Source: Mycoemilia scoparia
Taxonomy: Eukaryota; Kickxellomycota; Kickxellomycetes; Kickxellales; Kickxellaceae
Direction of reading: 5' to 3'
Assembly (NCBI GenBank): GCA_027575805.1
Contig: JANBPU010000055.1
Location: forward strand, 22,620 to 86,619
Length of the DNA stretch: 64,000 nt
Part shown: one piece after another, positions 35,854 through 45,970 of the stretch
How the letters are laid out: each line of letters starts with the position of its first letter
Numbering within the stretch: the first letter of the stretch is position 1
Notes under the pieces: generated by a model
What the model was told of the DNA's origin: nothing
The model's database searches: none
What the model saw: only the letters and a program-made list of their open reading frames with translations
Position numbers and translations under genes: made by a program

Positions 35854-36185
35854 TTTCATTATATTCTTTTCACCTTTTTTCATACGTTTTATTTTCAGTT
35901 ATTTTTTTCTTTATTTCTTTATACCACTTAGTTATTTTTATATCTATATCTACATTTTTTCAAATATGAATAAATAAGTTTAAAAAATAACTAACACTGG
36001 ATTTATAATGATTATTGTTAAGGCAAGCGACCCAAGTATTCTGTTGTAGCATATCTGATAGGTTAGCAGCAACCACAAAATTTAATTATTAAGTTAGGTT
36101 TTACCTATTCAAACTACTTGGAATCATTATTCATTATCTGTAGCTCTTATTTTTTAATTTAACTTTGCTATCAATAAAAGATCTC

Positions 36186-36320
36186 ATCAATATGGCCAAA
36201 GTTCACAAAGCTTTGGGCAAAAAGCGCCCTCAGGAGTTGCATAGCAAATGGTTTGTGGTTGGACTAAAATCCAAAGGCCCATTATCATCTACTCCATACC
36301 TGATCCCAAGTGATATTTGC
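36186..36320. repeat. repeat family B copy
   Basis: Blocks 'gttcacaaagctttgggc', 'caggagttgcatagcaaatg', 'ggcccatt' and 'cctgatcccaagtg' correspond in order to the copies at 40261-40395 and, inverted, 1575-1690. A MITE follows within 6 bases. Confidence 0.65.
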
Positions 36321-36325
36321 CCTTA

Positions 36326-36450
36326 ATATGAGTGATTATTTTTGAAGGGTAGCCATTTACCAACAAATGGCCATCCTCCATTTCACTGTGATTGCTGCAC
36401 CTATAATTGTTGGCCACTAAAAGGTAGCCTTCAAAAATTATCACCCATAT
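36326..36450. mobile_element. MITE copy
   Basis: Ends ATATGAGTGATTATTTTTG and CAAAAATTATCACCCATAT; the core is rearranged but keeps 'cactgtgattgctgcacctataat'. Confidence 0.8.
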
Positions 36451-37260
36451 TTGAATACAAGGTTTGCATATTGTATCCTCATTAAATATTAACACTAATG
36501 CATTAAATAAATGCCTAATAGGCTATAATATTTTACAAAGCCTGCTTTTGTCATGAGTGTAATAAAAGTTCGGATGTTAGCGGAATTAACACCTCAAATC
36601 CTGAACATTTTCTGCTGAGGATTAACAGCACATTGCTTGGTGCACACATACACAATGCTGGTCTATGATAGCCAATCAGATATGATACTCATAGAATTTA
36701 CCAACTTGGGTTAAGTGTGGGTTAACTTTTACACTTTATTAAGGATTATAAAGAATTTTAGATGCCAATTTTTTGTACGATTAAAGAACGGGATTTTTAT
36801 GCAAAAAAACATGCCGGCAATTATTTAAAGCATTAAAGAGTATGGTTTATACACCAACAATTTTCATTTTACAATGAAAATCTTATACCAAAAATTATTT
36901 TGAAAATGATCATAACATTTGTTTTATGATTAGCCACAATTTTTTCAGAAGGCACACGAGTAGCTCTATGATCACATCTTTTGGCTAAATTTAAGAAAAA
37001 ATGGGAAAGTGTAATTTGGAGGAATTGCCTATAATTCCTAGACATATTATGTGACGGTAATATGAGGGGAGGGAGGATTTCAAAAGTATTTAAATCCTCA
37101 TTGAAGACCAAAAATTTTTGTTGTTCCATGTCCCAATTTTCAGTGGATTTCTCTTACCCGTCCTATTTCAAACTCCAAAAGAGCAGCTCCAACAACCTCT
37201 TCTGCGTTTCCCTGTCTCTCACTGTCTGTACACATTCAGGTTAATCCCTTGGTTCAGAAA

Positions 37261-38247
37261 ATGCTTTCTGGAAGTGAGTCTCCACCACCAAACAACCAAG
37301 AGCTCAACAAAGCCTTTGCAGGAAAACTCCTTTTGCTCTCAGAGGAGCTTAATCGTAAGTTGGTTGAGGAAAATGTGATCTCTATGAATAGCATTGCTAT
37401 TCCCTATGAAGTAATTCTTCATCTGGCCTATTATCTGGCTCAGCATTCCAAATCAAAGGATGTTCCACTAGCTGGAATTTTGATTCTCAGCTGGGGATGC
37501 GAAAAGGCCCTTAAGTTGGCAAAAATAGATGTTAGTTATTCAACTCCTTTGTATTATGCTGACACCAATGATCATGATACCTTACCAGAGTCTATGCTTG
37601 GTTTTGAGATGTATGGTTTTGAAACAATCAACACTGAGGATATTCAGAATCAAAGTGAAAAAGTAATGCTCGATGACCTGCGTCTCTATGGAAAGATTGG
37701 GTCTTCAGGATGCGGTACACCAGCTTCTGAATCAGGAAGCAGCAGTGAAGACGATGTCCCTAATAAAAAAGCTATATTTAATACTAATCCTGAACATTAC
37801 AAGCTACTTTGTGCACGTTTTTGGCTCACTTATGTCATGATTGCCTTTTGTATGAAATACATAAAGGACCCTTCTCATGAACCTATGTGTTCCTTTGAAA
37901 ATGTGGAGAACACGCTCAGTTTGTTTTATACTTCCACTAACACACAAGAAGCTGACCCAAATTCTAGTATTGAAGAACAGAGTCAGCAGCAGCAAAAGGA
38001 AATGGATCATCAGAACAAGAAACAAGAGGCGAAGCATACACTTCCTACATTTGGGGAAAAAGAAGTTACAGCCTTCAGGTGGGAGCTTGAAGGTGTTAGA
38101 GAAGGATTGGATAAGTTTCGAATGATAGCCGAGAATATCACTCAACGACCTTGGCTTTCCGAAATAGATAATACACCCAGTCTTGAATCTCTTTTTGGAC
38201 AGATTTCCGCTGACGAATCGGGGGCTACAAGCATTATCATGCAATAG
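37261..38247 (+). CDS. orphan protein, tandem paralog 1
   Basis: A single exon of 328 aa. The start is the ATG at 37261 (GAAAATG); the frame extends upstream only to a near-cognate TTG. The protein is largely helical. A conserved N-terminal block contains 'LLLLSEELNRKLVEENVIS', a middle block is 'HYKLLCARFWLTYVMIAFCM', and a C-terminal block begins 'LPTFGEKEV'. The same three blocks, in the same order and spacing, occur in the gene at 39025, so the two arose by tandem duplication. An acidic Ser-rich insert and a Gln-rich insert differ between them. No signal peptide, known catalytic motif or family is recognised. Confidence 0.8.
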   Translation: MLSGSESPPPNNQELNKAFAGKLLLLSEELNRKLVEENVISMNSIAIPYEVILHLAYYLAQHSKSKDVPLAGILILSWGCEKALKLAKIDVSYSTPLYYADTNDHDTLPESMLGFEMYGFETINTEDIQNQSEKVMLDDLRLYGKIGSSGCGTPASESGSSSEDDVPNKKAIFNTNPEHYKLLCARFWLTYVMIAFCMKYIKDPSHEPMCSFENVENTLSLFYTSTNTQEADPNSSIEEQSQQQQKEMDHQNKKQEAKHTLPTFGEKEVTAFRWELEGVREGLDKFRMIAENITQRPWLSEIDNTPSLESLFGQISADESGATSIIMQ

Positions 38248-39024
38248 CTAGTCTTTTAGTTTTTTTCAATATTCTCTATGGTTTGATTGATAAGCACAAG
38301 CTCCATCATTTTGATAGTTTGTTTTTTATTAATAAAATCGCTGAATAACACAATATTGTTTTTGAAACTTTTGTAAATATTTCAACATTGCACTTTAAAA
38401 CAATTTTAACAATAGGGCCTAATGCGTCATGCTCCTCAAGCCAAAAATTACTCGATATTTGTTTTACTTTTAAACATATCTTGTATATTAAATGATGCCA
38501 TACTTGAGAAGGTTCTCGTATATGACAAACACGCTCTTAGCCTGAGTATGTTTTGGCCTTTATTGATGAATGCATGTATAATCGAGCCTTTTGGAAAGCA
38601 GCACATCATAACTCACAAAGAGAGAGAGTATTGTGTATGCGAATTGCTTTTACAGCTTATCATTCTATTGTAAACCCATTGAGGGCCAATCAAATTTCTT
38701 TAGTTTTAAAGCTATTCCTAAATCATACTATAAAACCCTTGAGTAGTTTCTCAATCATACCTCTGCTTTCAAGCATGACAAAGTACTCTGCGAGGAACCA
38801 TTGCAATGGCGCCCTCAAAATGGCCATGTGTGTGATATTTGTGACCACATAATATGAAATATATTTAAGGAACTATGAAGGTGCAAAAGTTGGGCCATTT
38901 AGCTTTCTTTAGTTTTCAAGAATTCACCAACTCTTTTTTTGAATCTCGGACAGCGCAATAACGTATCTGTGCTTCTCAACTTGAATATATACATACAGTC
39001 TTGACTATCATTTCTACCAACAAA
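38248..39024. other. spacer between tandem paralogs
   Basis: AT-rich. Two overlapping plus-strand frames at 38422-38852 (83 and 99 codons) have no similarity to the flanking paralogs that I can see and no domain. It includes the promoter of the second paralog. Confidence 0.45.
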
Positions 39025-39945
39025 ATGAGTGCTAGAAACAAATTATCTTTTGGTATCGTGCGCAACAACCAGGAGTTTGCAAGAGAACTTTTGCATATTT
39101 CGCAAAAATTCAACGACGTCTTGGTTAAGATGGGTGTAGTATCAGAAGAAAACCTCCAAAAGCCTTTCACTTTATTCTACCCTCGTTTCTTTTCTCTGGC
39201 CTACTTTTCGACCATTAATGAAATACAGACAATGGTTGGAATCAAGGTACTTCGCTGGATATGCATAAAGGCTCTCAGGAAGGGTGGCATCGAAATTGAA
39301 GAGACCCGTCATTATTTTGATGGCCCAGCACACTTGGGTACTGATGATAACTTCGGTGTCTTTATTGATCAATTTGAAGAGGATCCTTTACCAACAGACC
39401 CCAAGGATTTTCAAAAAAGACCAATTGAAATTGAAGGGCTCATCGTCAAAAAGCTGGTTTCTAAAGAAAGGGATGCTTTATCGTCAATGGAAGCCACATC
39501 CACAACTAGTTCACGAACTCATGACGAAGATAAACTCGATACCAATTCTCGTTGCTATCAGCTATGTTGCGTTCGATTTGGGCTATTTATCGCTACTTCT
39601 ATCTTTTGTATGGAATTCAAAAGGGATCCTTCTCAGGTGGCAAGCAGTTTCTGTGCAGATGTAAAGAGAAAAGTTGAAAAGCTTCTAAATTCTATTTCTC
39701 AAACAGAAATACCCATTGGCACTAAAGACGAGAAGCAAGAGGGACCAGAAATACCTCGTCCTGTATTCGGCGATAGCGAAATAGAAAAGTTTATTGAAAT
39801 GTTTGATGAAGAAAGAGTAGAGCTAGACTACCTTGAAAAGATGGCCAGTGGTAATACTGCTCGTGTTGTTCACTGGGAATGCCTTTGCCCCGTCAATCTT
39901 GAAAACTGGCTTGAGCAAATATATATCAACGGCGGTAAACTTTAA
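39025..39945 (+). CDS. orphan protein, tandem paralog 2
   Basis: A single exon of 306 aa from the ATG at 39025 (CAAAATGAG); the upstream extension reaches only a TTG. Blocks align with the 37261 gene: 'ELLHISQKFNDVLVKMGVVS' against 'LLLLSEELNRKLVEENVIS', 'CYQLCCVRFGLFIATSIFCM' against 'HYKLLCARFWLTYVMIAFCM' followed by a K/R-DPS motif in both, and 'PVFGDSEIEKF' against 'PTFGEKEVTAF'. Divergence is high, so the duplication is old. It looks soluble and helical. The function is unknown; an orphan family with more copies elsewhere in the genome is likely. Confidence 0.8.
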   Translation: MSARNKLSFGIVRNNQEFARELLHISQKFNDVLVKMGVVSEENLQKPFTLFYPRFFSLAYFSTINEIQTMVGIKVLRWICIKALRKGGIEIEETRHYFDGPAHLGTDDNFGVFIDQFEEDPLPTDPKDFQKRPIEIEGLIVKKLVSKERDALSSMEATSTTSSRTHDEDKLDTNSRCYQLCCVRFGLFIATSIFCMEFKRDPSQVASSFCADVKRKVEKLLNSISQTEIPIGTKDEKQEGPEIPRPVFGDSEIEKFIEMFDEERVELDYLEKMASGNTARVVHWECLCPVNLENWLEQIYINGGKL

Positions 39946-40139
39946 GGCTGTGGCATGAAAATGTCAAATTTATTCAGTTCTTGAGTGTCCGCTTTTTTTC
40001 AAGTTATTAGTGTTCACAAACTTTGTAATTTTTTAACGTTATGAGCATTAATAAATTAAATTATATAAAATGTCCCTTATATAGGTAGATTCTCACAGTT
40101 ATGCATGCATTTTCACTCAAATGATATCTGCATATGGGA

Positions 40140-40259
40140 ATATGGGCAATAATTTTTGAAGGGTGAATTTTGGGAATCAATGATTATAGGGGAATCACAG
40201 CCAAATGGATGTCCAGTTGTACTAGTAAACTTTCACCCTTCAAAAATTATGATCCATAT
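40140..40259. mobile_element. full-length MITE copy (120 bp)
   Basis: Starts ATATGGGCAATAATTTTTG and ends CAAAAATTATGATCCATAT. The middle 'gattataggggaatcacag' and 'tactagtaaac' match the 50669 and 62294 copies closely. Confidence 0.9.
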
Positions 40260-40260
40260 G

Positions 40261-40545
40261 GTCAAAATTCACAAGGTCTTAGACTCAAATGGGCTCCCAG
40301 GAGCTGCATATAAACAATAGCCGATGACTGGGCAAAAATATCAGGGCCCATTTTCTGCCTACAATATGCTTGATCCCAAGTGAAGTCCCCCCCCCATATG
40401 GCAATATTTCAGTTGTAATCAAACGTATGGTATAGACAGCAATAGCGAATCTTTGTCAGATTTTGGCCCAACTAAAAGGATTTTGACATGCAGTTCCTGG
40501 GAGCCCATTTCGGTCTAAGACCTTGTGAAATCCGGTCATGCTAAA
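40261..40545. repeat. repeat family B as an inverted-repeat element
   Basis: The left arm 'cacaaggtcttagac' / 'atgggctcccaggagctgca' is repeated inverted on the right as 'tgcagttcctgggagcccat' / 'gtctaagaccttgtg'. The arms are about 52 bp and the inner part about 180 bp. A poly-C run (40386-40394) lies inside. It looks like a second non-autonomous element, longer than the MITE it abuts. Confidence 0.7.
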
Positions 40546-40750
40546 ACCATCAATACACAATCAAAAAGATGCATTTATATGCATTTTATGTCAGAAAGTT
40601 TCTAAACTAGTATATGATTTGTCGCTGAACCTCTATATATATTTCTCTCTGGCTCTGTGAAGGTTCTCAAAACTCTATAACTCAAACATTTTTGCTATAA
40701 TATTCCTATCATCTTCTCTTTACAACATTGCTATACGGTGCTTTTCAAAG

Positions 40751-43132
40751 ATGTCAAACCACGAAAACAGACTAACAATATCGTTAATCCCCCCTGAGGT
40801 TAAATATAATCTCGCTTCCTACCTTCACCTATCTCTAGATCGTACACAAATAAGGCTTCTTTCAACAAGCAATGATATTGTCAGTAAAGCACTAAATGGA
40901 TCAAAATGGGACCAATTTAATCCATCATATTATAACATGGAGGATGAAATTTTTGACGAATTTATCTCTGGAGGATACAAACACGTAAAGTGTCTTGTCC
41001 TTGATCACTCTACATCTATCACCTCAGAAATCAAAAATCTCGAGTTTTCAGAGCTGAAATATATAATGATAATGCCGGGATTTAGTCAATTCGAAGAGTT
41101 GGCAATATTGACAGAAAACAACCAAGGCATTAAGACCATAGAAGTTGGCGACCAGAATTGCATTCATTTCTTTGAAGCCCCTGTATCTATCCCTACATAT
41201 ATATTTGGATATTTGAATACGCCATCCCTCCAAGACTTGAAGGTGTACCAGGGAATTGGATTCAAGAGCATAGTGGCTATACTAAGCAAATTTCCCAACC
41301 TTAAGGACTTTACAGTTTACCTCAACAACCGGGCTGACGATGATTTTGATGACAAAGACACTATCAAGTCGCTCTTACCCTTCTCATCGAATGTTGAACG
41401 TATAAGGATCAGGATTATAACAAGAGATAACCGTCTTGGGATGTTCTTTGGAGACCCCAAAAGTTTTCCCCAATTGGAATTTGTTGCAATGTATAGTTAT
41501 GGCTATGAAGTTGTTCCGTTTTTCAACAGAGCAGCAATTGGCCCAGAATATATCAGCAAGACTTTGGGAAGAATGGTGATGGATCAAGTAACCATAAACT
41601 TGTTAAGTTCGAATTGGAACCAAGCATCCTAGATTGCCAAGCATTGTCATAAATGTAGAAATTTGTTGATGTGCTTGGATAAGATCACGAAGCCTTCCGA
41701 ATGTCTCAAAGCTTTGTCGATTTTGGCAACTGGATTATATGGAATCGAGTTTATCGGTATAAAAAATGAAGCTCAAATTGATTCGAAATGTTTGATCGAA
41801 TCCATATTTGTTCCAAACTACTATCAGCAACGGCAAGTATTCTATACAAGCTTGAATACCATAACAAGCTCAATAGAGCAGAACCACCTTCAGAACCTTG
41901 AAATACTCATACTAAAAGACACTATTTTGAGTCTTTTGGACTTTGCTTGGTTCAATAACTGCCCAAACCTGCTATCTGTAGAAATAAAAGAGTTGTTTAT
42001 TTACGATTTCCCGCTGATACTATCAAGAGGGATAAAATTTCAATATATCAAGCAACTCAGTATCGAAAACCATAAAAACCTTTCAAGACTCCTATCTGGT
42101 GTTGTTTCGCTGTTTCCATCATTAATTTTATTAAACAACCACTATCGCGATCATTGTATCAGTGCCAATGACGGTTGTACATTGTCAGAAAGCGAATCTA
42201 TGATGCTGCCCTTAAGAATTGGGTCAACACAGATTTCATTGAGCATTGGTGAAGTATATAAACTTTGGATACATGATCGACTACAAGCCCTGATGATAGG
42301 ATCGATTGAATATGAGCAATTTGAAGAATACGCAACTCATGTACCTCGCAATGCCATCCTATTTCCAAAGCTCATATACCTGCGTGTCAAGCGCTTTGAA
42401 GGATTTAGATCAATAATGGATATAGCCAACTTCTTTGAAGCCTTTCCTAAACTTGAGGTTTTAGAGATCGAAAGATTCGGTGACGACTGCTTGTGCTACC
42501 AAGATAATCAACCTGAGGGAAATAGTGCTGAACCCCAAATAAAGCATCATCGTCATCGTCATCATAATAATAATAATAATGGTGCAATTAAGGAGATTAG
42601 ATATCATGATGTTAAAAGCAACAAATCTACAATCAACTATCTTTTCTACATTTGCCATCGTTTCAGAGCCATAACGCTATGTATTTCTAACGTGGATATA
42701 TCTCAATATGGCAACACTCTACCACCAGCACTGTTTCCTATGCCCACAATTGAGCACCTGACAATATATTTGTATCCATCGCCCAAGTATGATGCTTGGA
42801 TTATACAATTCCTACACCTTTTTCCAAACCTTCAATCAGTTGCTATTGGAACGATTACGGATAGAAAGGGCCATTATAAGTTTATTAATTACAGAGCTCG
42901 TAGCTTTTCCATGGCCAACTATTTGAAACGACAGTTCAGACGATTCCACAACCTCTTGACTAAACTTAGAAAAGACCTTCCCAGAGAAATTTATGATTAC
43001 TATGATGTTGAAGCAATTGATGATCAAGTCCAAGAGGAGGTGTTTGCTGGGCGTTCTATTGTTCCTTCTTGGTGTGGTACCACTCCTTACCCTCTTCCAC
43101 CACCTTCTTCTAACAGGGTTTACACGATTTGA
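40751..43132 (+). CDS. F-box/LRR-like protein interrupted by a single in-frame TAG
   Basis: One frame runs 794 codons from the ATG at 40751 to the stop at 43132, broken only by TAG at 41630-41632. The first part (293 aa) opens with an F-box-like stretch ('IPPEVKYNLASYLHL'). Both parts have irregular Leu-rich repeats ('FPNLKDFTVYL', 'FPKLEVLEIERF', 'FPNLQSVAIG') typical of fungal F-box/LRR proteins that select substrates for SCF ubiquitin ligases. Frame, codon style and repeats continue right after the TAG. A 45-nt GT..AG intron (41588-41632) ending at this TAG would also remove it. Alternatives are a recent nonsense mutation, readthrough or a base error. A His/Asn run lies near residue 600. 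Confidence 0.7.
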
Positions 43133-43859
43133 TTATAATTTCGTCAAAAAGACCTCCCTCCCTTTCCATATTCCTCTAACCTACACATTTTTTCAGCTGG
43201 ATTTTGGTTTTACTACTATATGTTGTAGTATATCAATATATGCCTCGGGTAATCTGCTTTGTTACTGCTGCTGCCTGCCTGCCTGCCTGCTTGCCTCTGC
43301 CGCCATTCCACATTTCTAGTAATAGCCATTGGCTAATATATCTGTGTGATGTTTTCAACAATGCTGCCACGAACTTTAAAAGTATTTACACTGAATATTA
43401 CATATTGCCTATCTACCCATATACATGTATTAGTCTATATTAATAAGAATTATGCTATTAATAAAGATATTCGATAAATAGTAGTATACACAATCACATT
43501 TGTGGCCACATTTCAATAATTGATGCATATTTAATATATTTTTGGCTATTTAAAGTTGTATGAGTATGTCCGCGTGTCCATCAATACCAGAGGTTTCTAG
43601 TATAGTTAATAGGGTTGTTTGATAATAGCAGTACTGGTAGGAACTGTGTAGCTGCTCATTTATACCATCAATATATCATTAGGCAGTATATACAAAACAG
43701 ACACAGACACCCACCCACACCCACACACACATATTTATATATATGTTTATACTTCATAGCTGGGCATTTAGCTACAAACCCAAATTATTCTTTTTATCCA
43801 CTTGATTTTTCTTTTTGAACAAAACTGTTAATCATACAAACAAAACACTCATACATACA
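43133..43859. other. spacer / promoter of the small secreted protein gene
   Basis: AT-rich, with a short CTGC/CTGCCTGC run (about 43267-43295), CACACA tracts (about 43715-43731) and a TATATATA box (about 43737). No other gene is supported. Confidence 0.45.
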
Positions 43860-44270
43860 ATGAACCTCATTAATATATTTGGACCTACACCACAAACAGC
43901 CCTAGTAACTATTGTTTGTCTGACCAGCTTCTTGATAAGCAATGCCGATGCATCGCCCAGACATATAAACAACAACAGAGTCAGCCATCGCCATAGAATG
44001 CTGGTAAAAAAGGACATGTCGCCCTATGATCAATGTGTGGAGGATCACTACGACCAAGCTGAATGGCTATATGGCTGCAACACAGCAAAGTGCGCTGAAG
44101 ATGGATCAGTTACCTATTCTACAGAAAACTCTTGCCCCGACTTTGATGATATGGTGAAAGAGGAGCCATGTGAAACCAAAGACTTTAAAGGAAGAACCCT
44201 TTTATATGGAGAGCGGGTTTGTCTTTGTAGTGAGGCTAGTGACTATATTTGTCAAGATTTTAAAGAATGA
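43860..44270 (+). CDS. small secreted cysteine-rich protein
   Basis: A single exon of 136 aa from the ATG at 43860; the frame extends upstream only to a TTG. The N-terminus has a hydrophobic core ('ALVTIVCLTSFLISNADA') fitting a signal peptide cleaved near residue 32. A short basic region with 'HRHRMLVKK' (possible Kex2-like site after KK) follows. The mature part has eight cysteines in an acidic, Asp/Glu-rich chain, including a CLC pair near the end. There is no transmembrane helix or GPI signal. The size, secretion signal and even Cys count are those of fungal small secreted proteins (effector-like), but no named family is recognised. It is a single copy in this window. Confidence 0.75.
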   Translation: MNLINIFGPTPQTALVTIVCLTSFLISNADASPRHINNNRVSHRHRMLVKKDMSPYDQCVEDHYDQAEWLYGCNTAKCAEDGSVTYSTENSCPDFDDMVKEEPCETKDFKGRTLLYGERVCLCSEASDYICQDFKE

Positions 44271-44602
44271 ATTGGGTTTTAACCACCACTAAACAACCTT
44301 TTGTTTATTTATGATGGCTTTTACTGTTTGGATAATTCCTGGGGACCATTTTTGTTTAGTGGTTTGTGATTTTTAACTATATTATACATATATGCTCGTA
44401 CTGAATAAAATTTCATGAATATTTGGATCAAAATGGAATAAAAAACATGCTGAATTGGCTCCTATGTTATCGGCTTTCTCAAAGAAACAGCACAGGTATC
44501 ATGCAAATGTATCTGCTACGAACTAGATTATAATAATACAATAGAAGGCGAGTAGAGCAACAGCGTAAGTGCAAATTATACATGTATGTATCGATATGTG
44601 GG
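44271..44602. other. spacer with repeat-B remnant
   Basis: Positions about 44327-44380 ('aattcctggggaccattt', 'gtttgtgatttttaac') match part of repeat family B. The rest is the 3' flank of two convergent genes. Confidence 0.45.
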
Positions 44603-45688
44603 CTATTTCTTGGTTGGGCTAGAAAATATCATCTTTCGGCCCCGTGAATGAGGCACCGTCATCATGGTTATCGGGCTTTTTGTCAATGGATAATGATGCT
44701 TGCTAAAGTTTGTTGAATTTCGTTGACGAGTAGCAGTTGTAGTGCTAGTACTAGTAATGTTGGGCTTAATGGCACTTTTACTTATATAGCTTAGGTGCTC
44801 ACTTATAGGCCGAACAGTCCTGGGTGTTCGATTATACCCAGCAATATTTGGAGATCTAATATTATTGCTGTTGTTAAAATTGTCTTGTGGATCTTGTGTG
44901 TCTCCAACTATGGGATCTAATTCAGAATGGTCAACATTATTGAGACCAGCTTTATAAGGACAAGCCAAAATGTCTCGTCTGACACAATCACTAAGGCGAT
45001 TAAGGCGTGCGTTTTGGGGAGGTGTTAAAAGTAGCCCAGTATCTAATGATACTTCTTCGACTATATCATCGGTTGACTTTGGTATCGAATTGTCCCGATC
45101 CCTTGTGCAATTCGGGGGTGATGGTGTTGGTGTTTGTATATCTGGAACATATCCTCTGACTTTGGTAGTATTCGGCTTTCTATAAAGTTTGAAACTTCGA
45201 TCTATGCTTTCTGAAATATTCTTGGGTTTAATGGCCTTGGTATCGTCTGGTATATGTTTACTACTATTAACTTCTAACGGTCGCTTATACTTCCTTGCAT
45301 CTTTTTTCATGAAAGACGTTGGTGTTCTCTTTTTATAATTATTTGACAATTCTATAAATTGTGATGGCGTTTCTAAAAGTTCAATAAAAAGGCACATAGT
45401 TAGATTTAACTATAAAAACTACCAATAAGGCCGCTGATATATTATATCTTATTGATAAATTCACATGTTCATATGATTTGACAGCGTACCTTCTATATCA
45501 TCAAACAATGCTGCCCTGTATCTTTTTGGAAAGTGCCCTAGTGCTGAAGAAGACCTTGAGCGAATCATTTCAAATGCTTCATTGTTGGCCTTAACTAGTT
45601 TCAATGGCCTCTTAATTTTTGTTCCTGGTGTTTTAACTTCGACATTTTCGCCACTAGTATGCTTCCGCCGCCTATTGAATATCCGCAT
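44603..45688 (-). CDS. basic, S/T-P-rich nuclear-type protein, unknown
   Basis: Two exons on the minus strand, 45688-45490 and 45372-44603, with a GTACGC donor, TTTTAG acceptor and phase 1, give 322 aa. The first ATG (45686-45688) leads into 'MRIFNRRRKHTSGENVEV', a basic patch that could be a nuclear localisation signal. Many Ser/Thr-Pro sites follow ('TPTSFM', 'TPTPSPP', 'LTPPQ', 'TKSPI', and C-terminal 'SSPTKK'), the pattern of a CDK substrate. There is no folded domain. An acceptor-like TTAG lies just upstream of the ATG and the frame is open for six codons there, so a further 5' exon is possible. It is divergent from topoisomerase III, with 282 bases between starts. Confidence 0.65.
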
Positions 45689-45970
45689 TTCCAGTAGGCC
45701 ATCTAATTATTAGAACTATAAAAGTAATATGATAAAGAACAAAGTTAAAGACAAGTACATGGTGATGAGGGCAAGGGTATAACCTCGATATCTGATCAAA
45801 TTAATTTGGATCATCAAACACGAATTGACACGCAATATCGTATAGCCCAAAGAATTAAAATATAAAGCATAGGTCCAAAAAATGATTGCCTGTTATCCAT
45901 GCTGTTAACAAACTTGAGCGCTTTTAAACTAATTTTGCATTAAACTATATACAATTTGCTTTCCAAGGCA

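Larger units (their letters stand above)
35854..37260. other. spacer with repeat B and a MITE
   Basis: Contains repeat family B (36186-36320) followed at once by a MITE (36326-36450), then AT-rich DNA with no coding evidence. The last 200 bases are CT-rich leader sequence for the next gene. Confidence 0.5.
39946..40750. other. spacer filled by a MITE and an inverted pair of repeat B
   Basis: The MITE at 40140-40259 is followed by repeat-B arms in inverted orientation (40261-40312 and 40491-40543). The last 100 bases contain a TATATATA box region (about 40634) and leader for the LRR-like gene. Confidence 0.6.
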
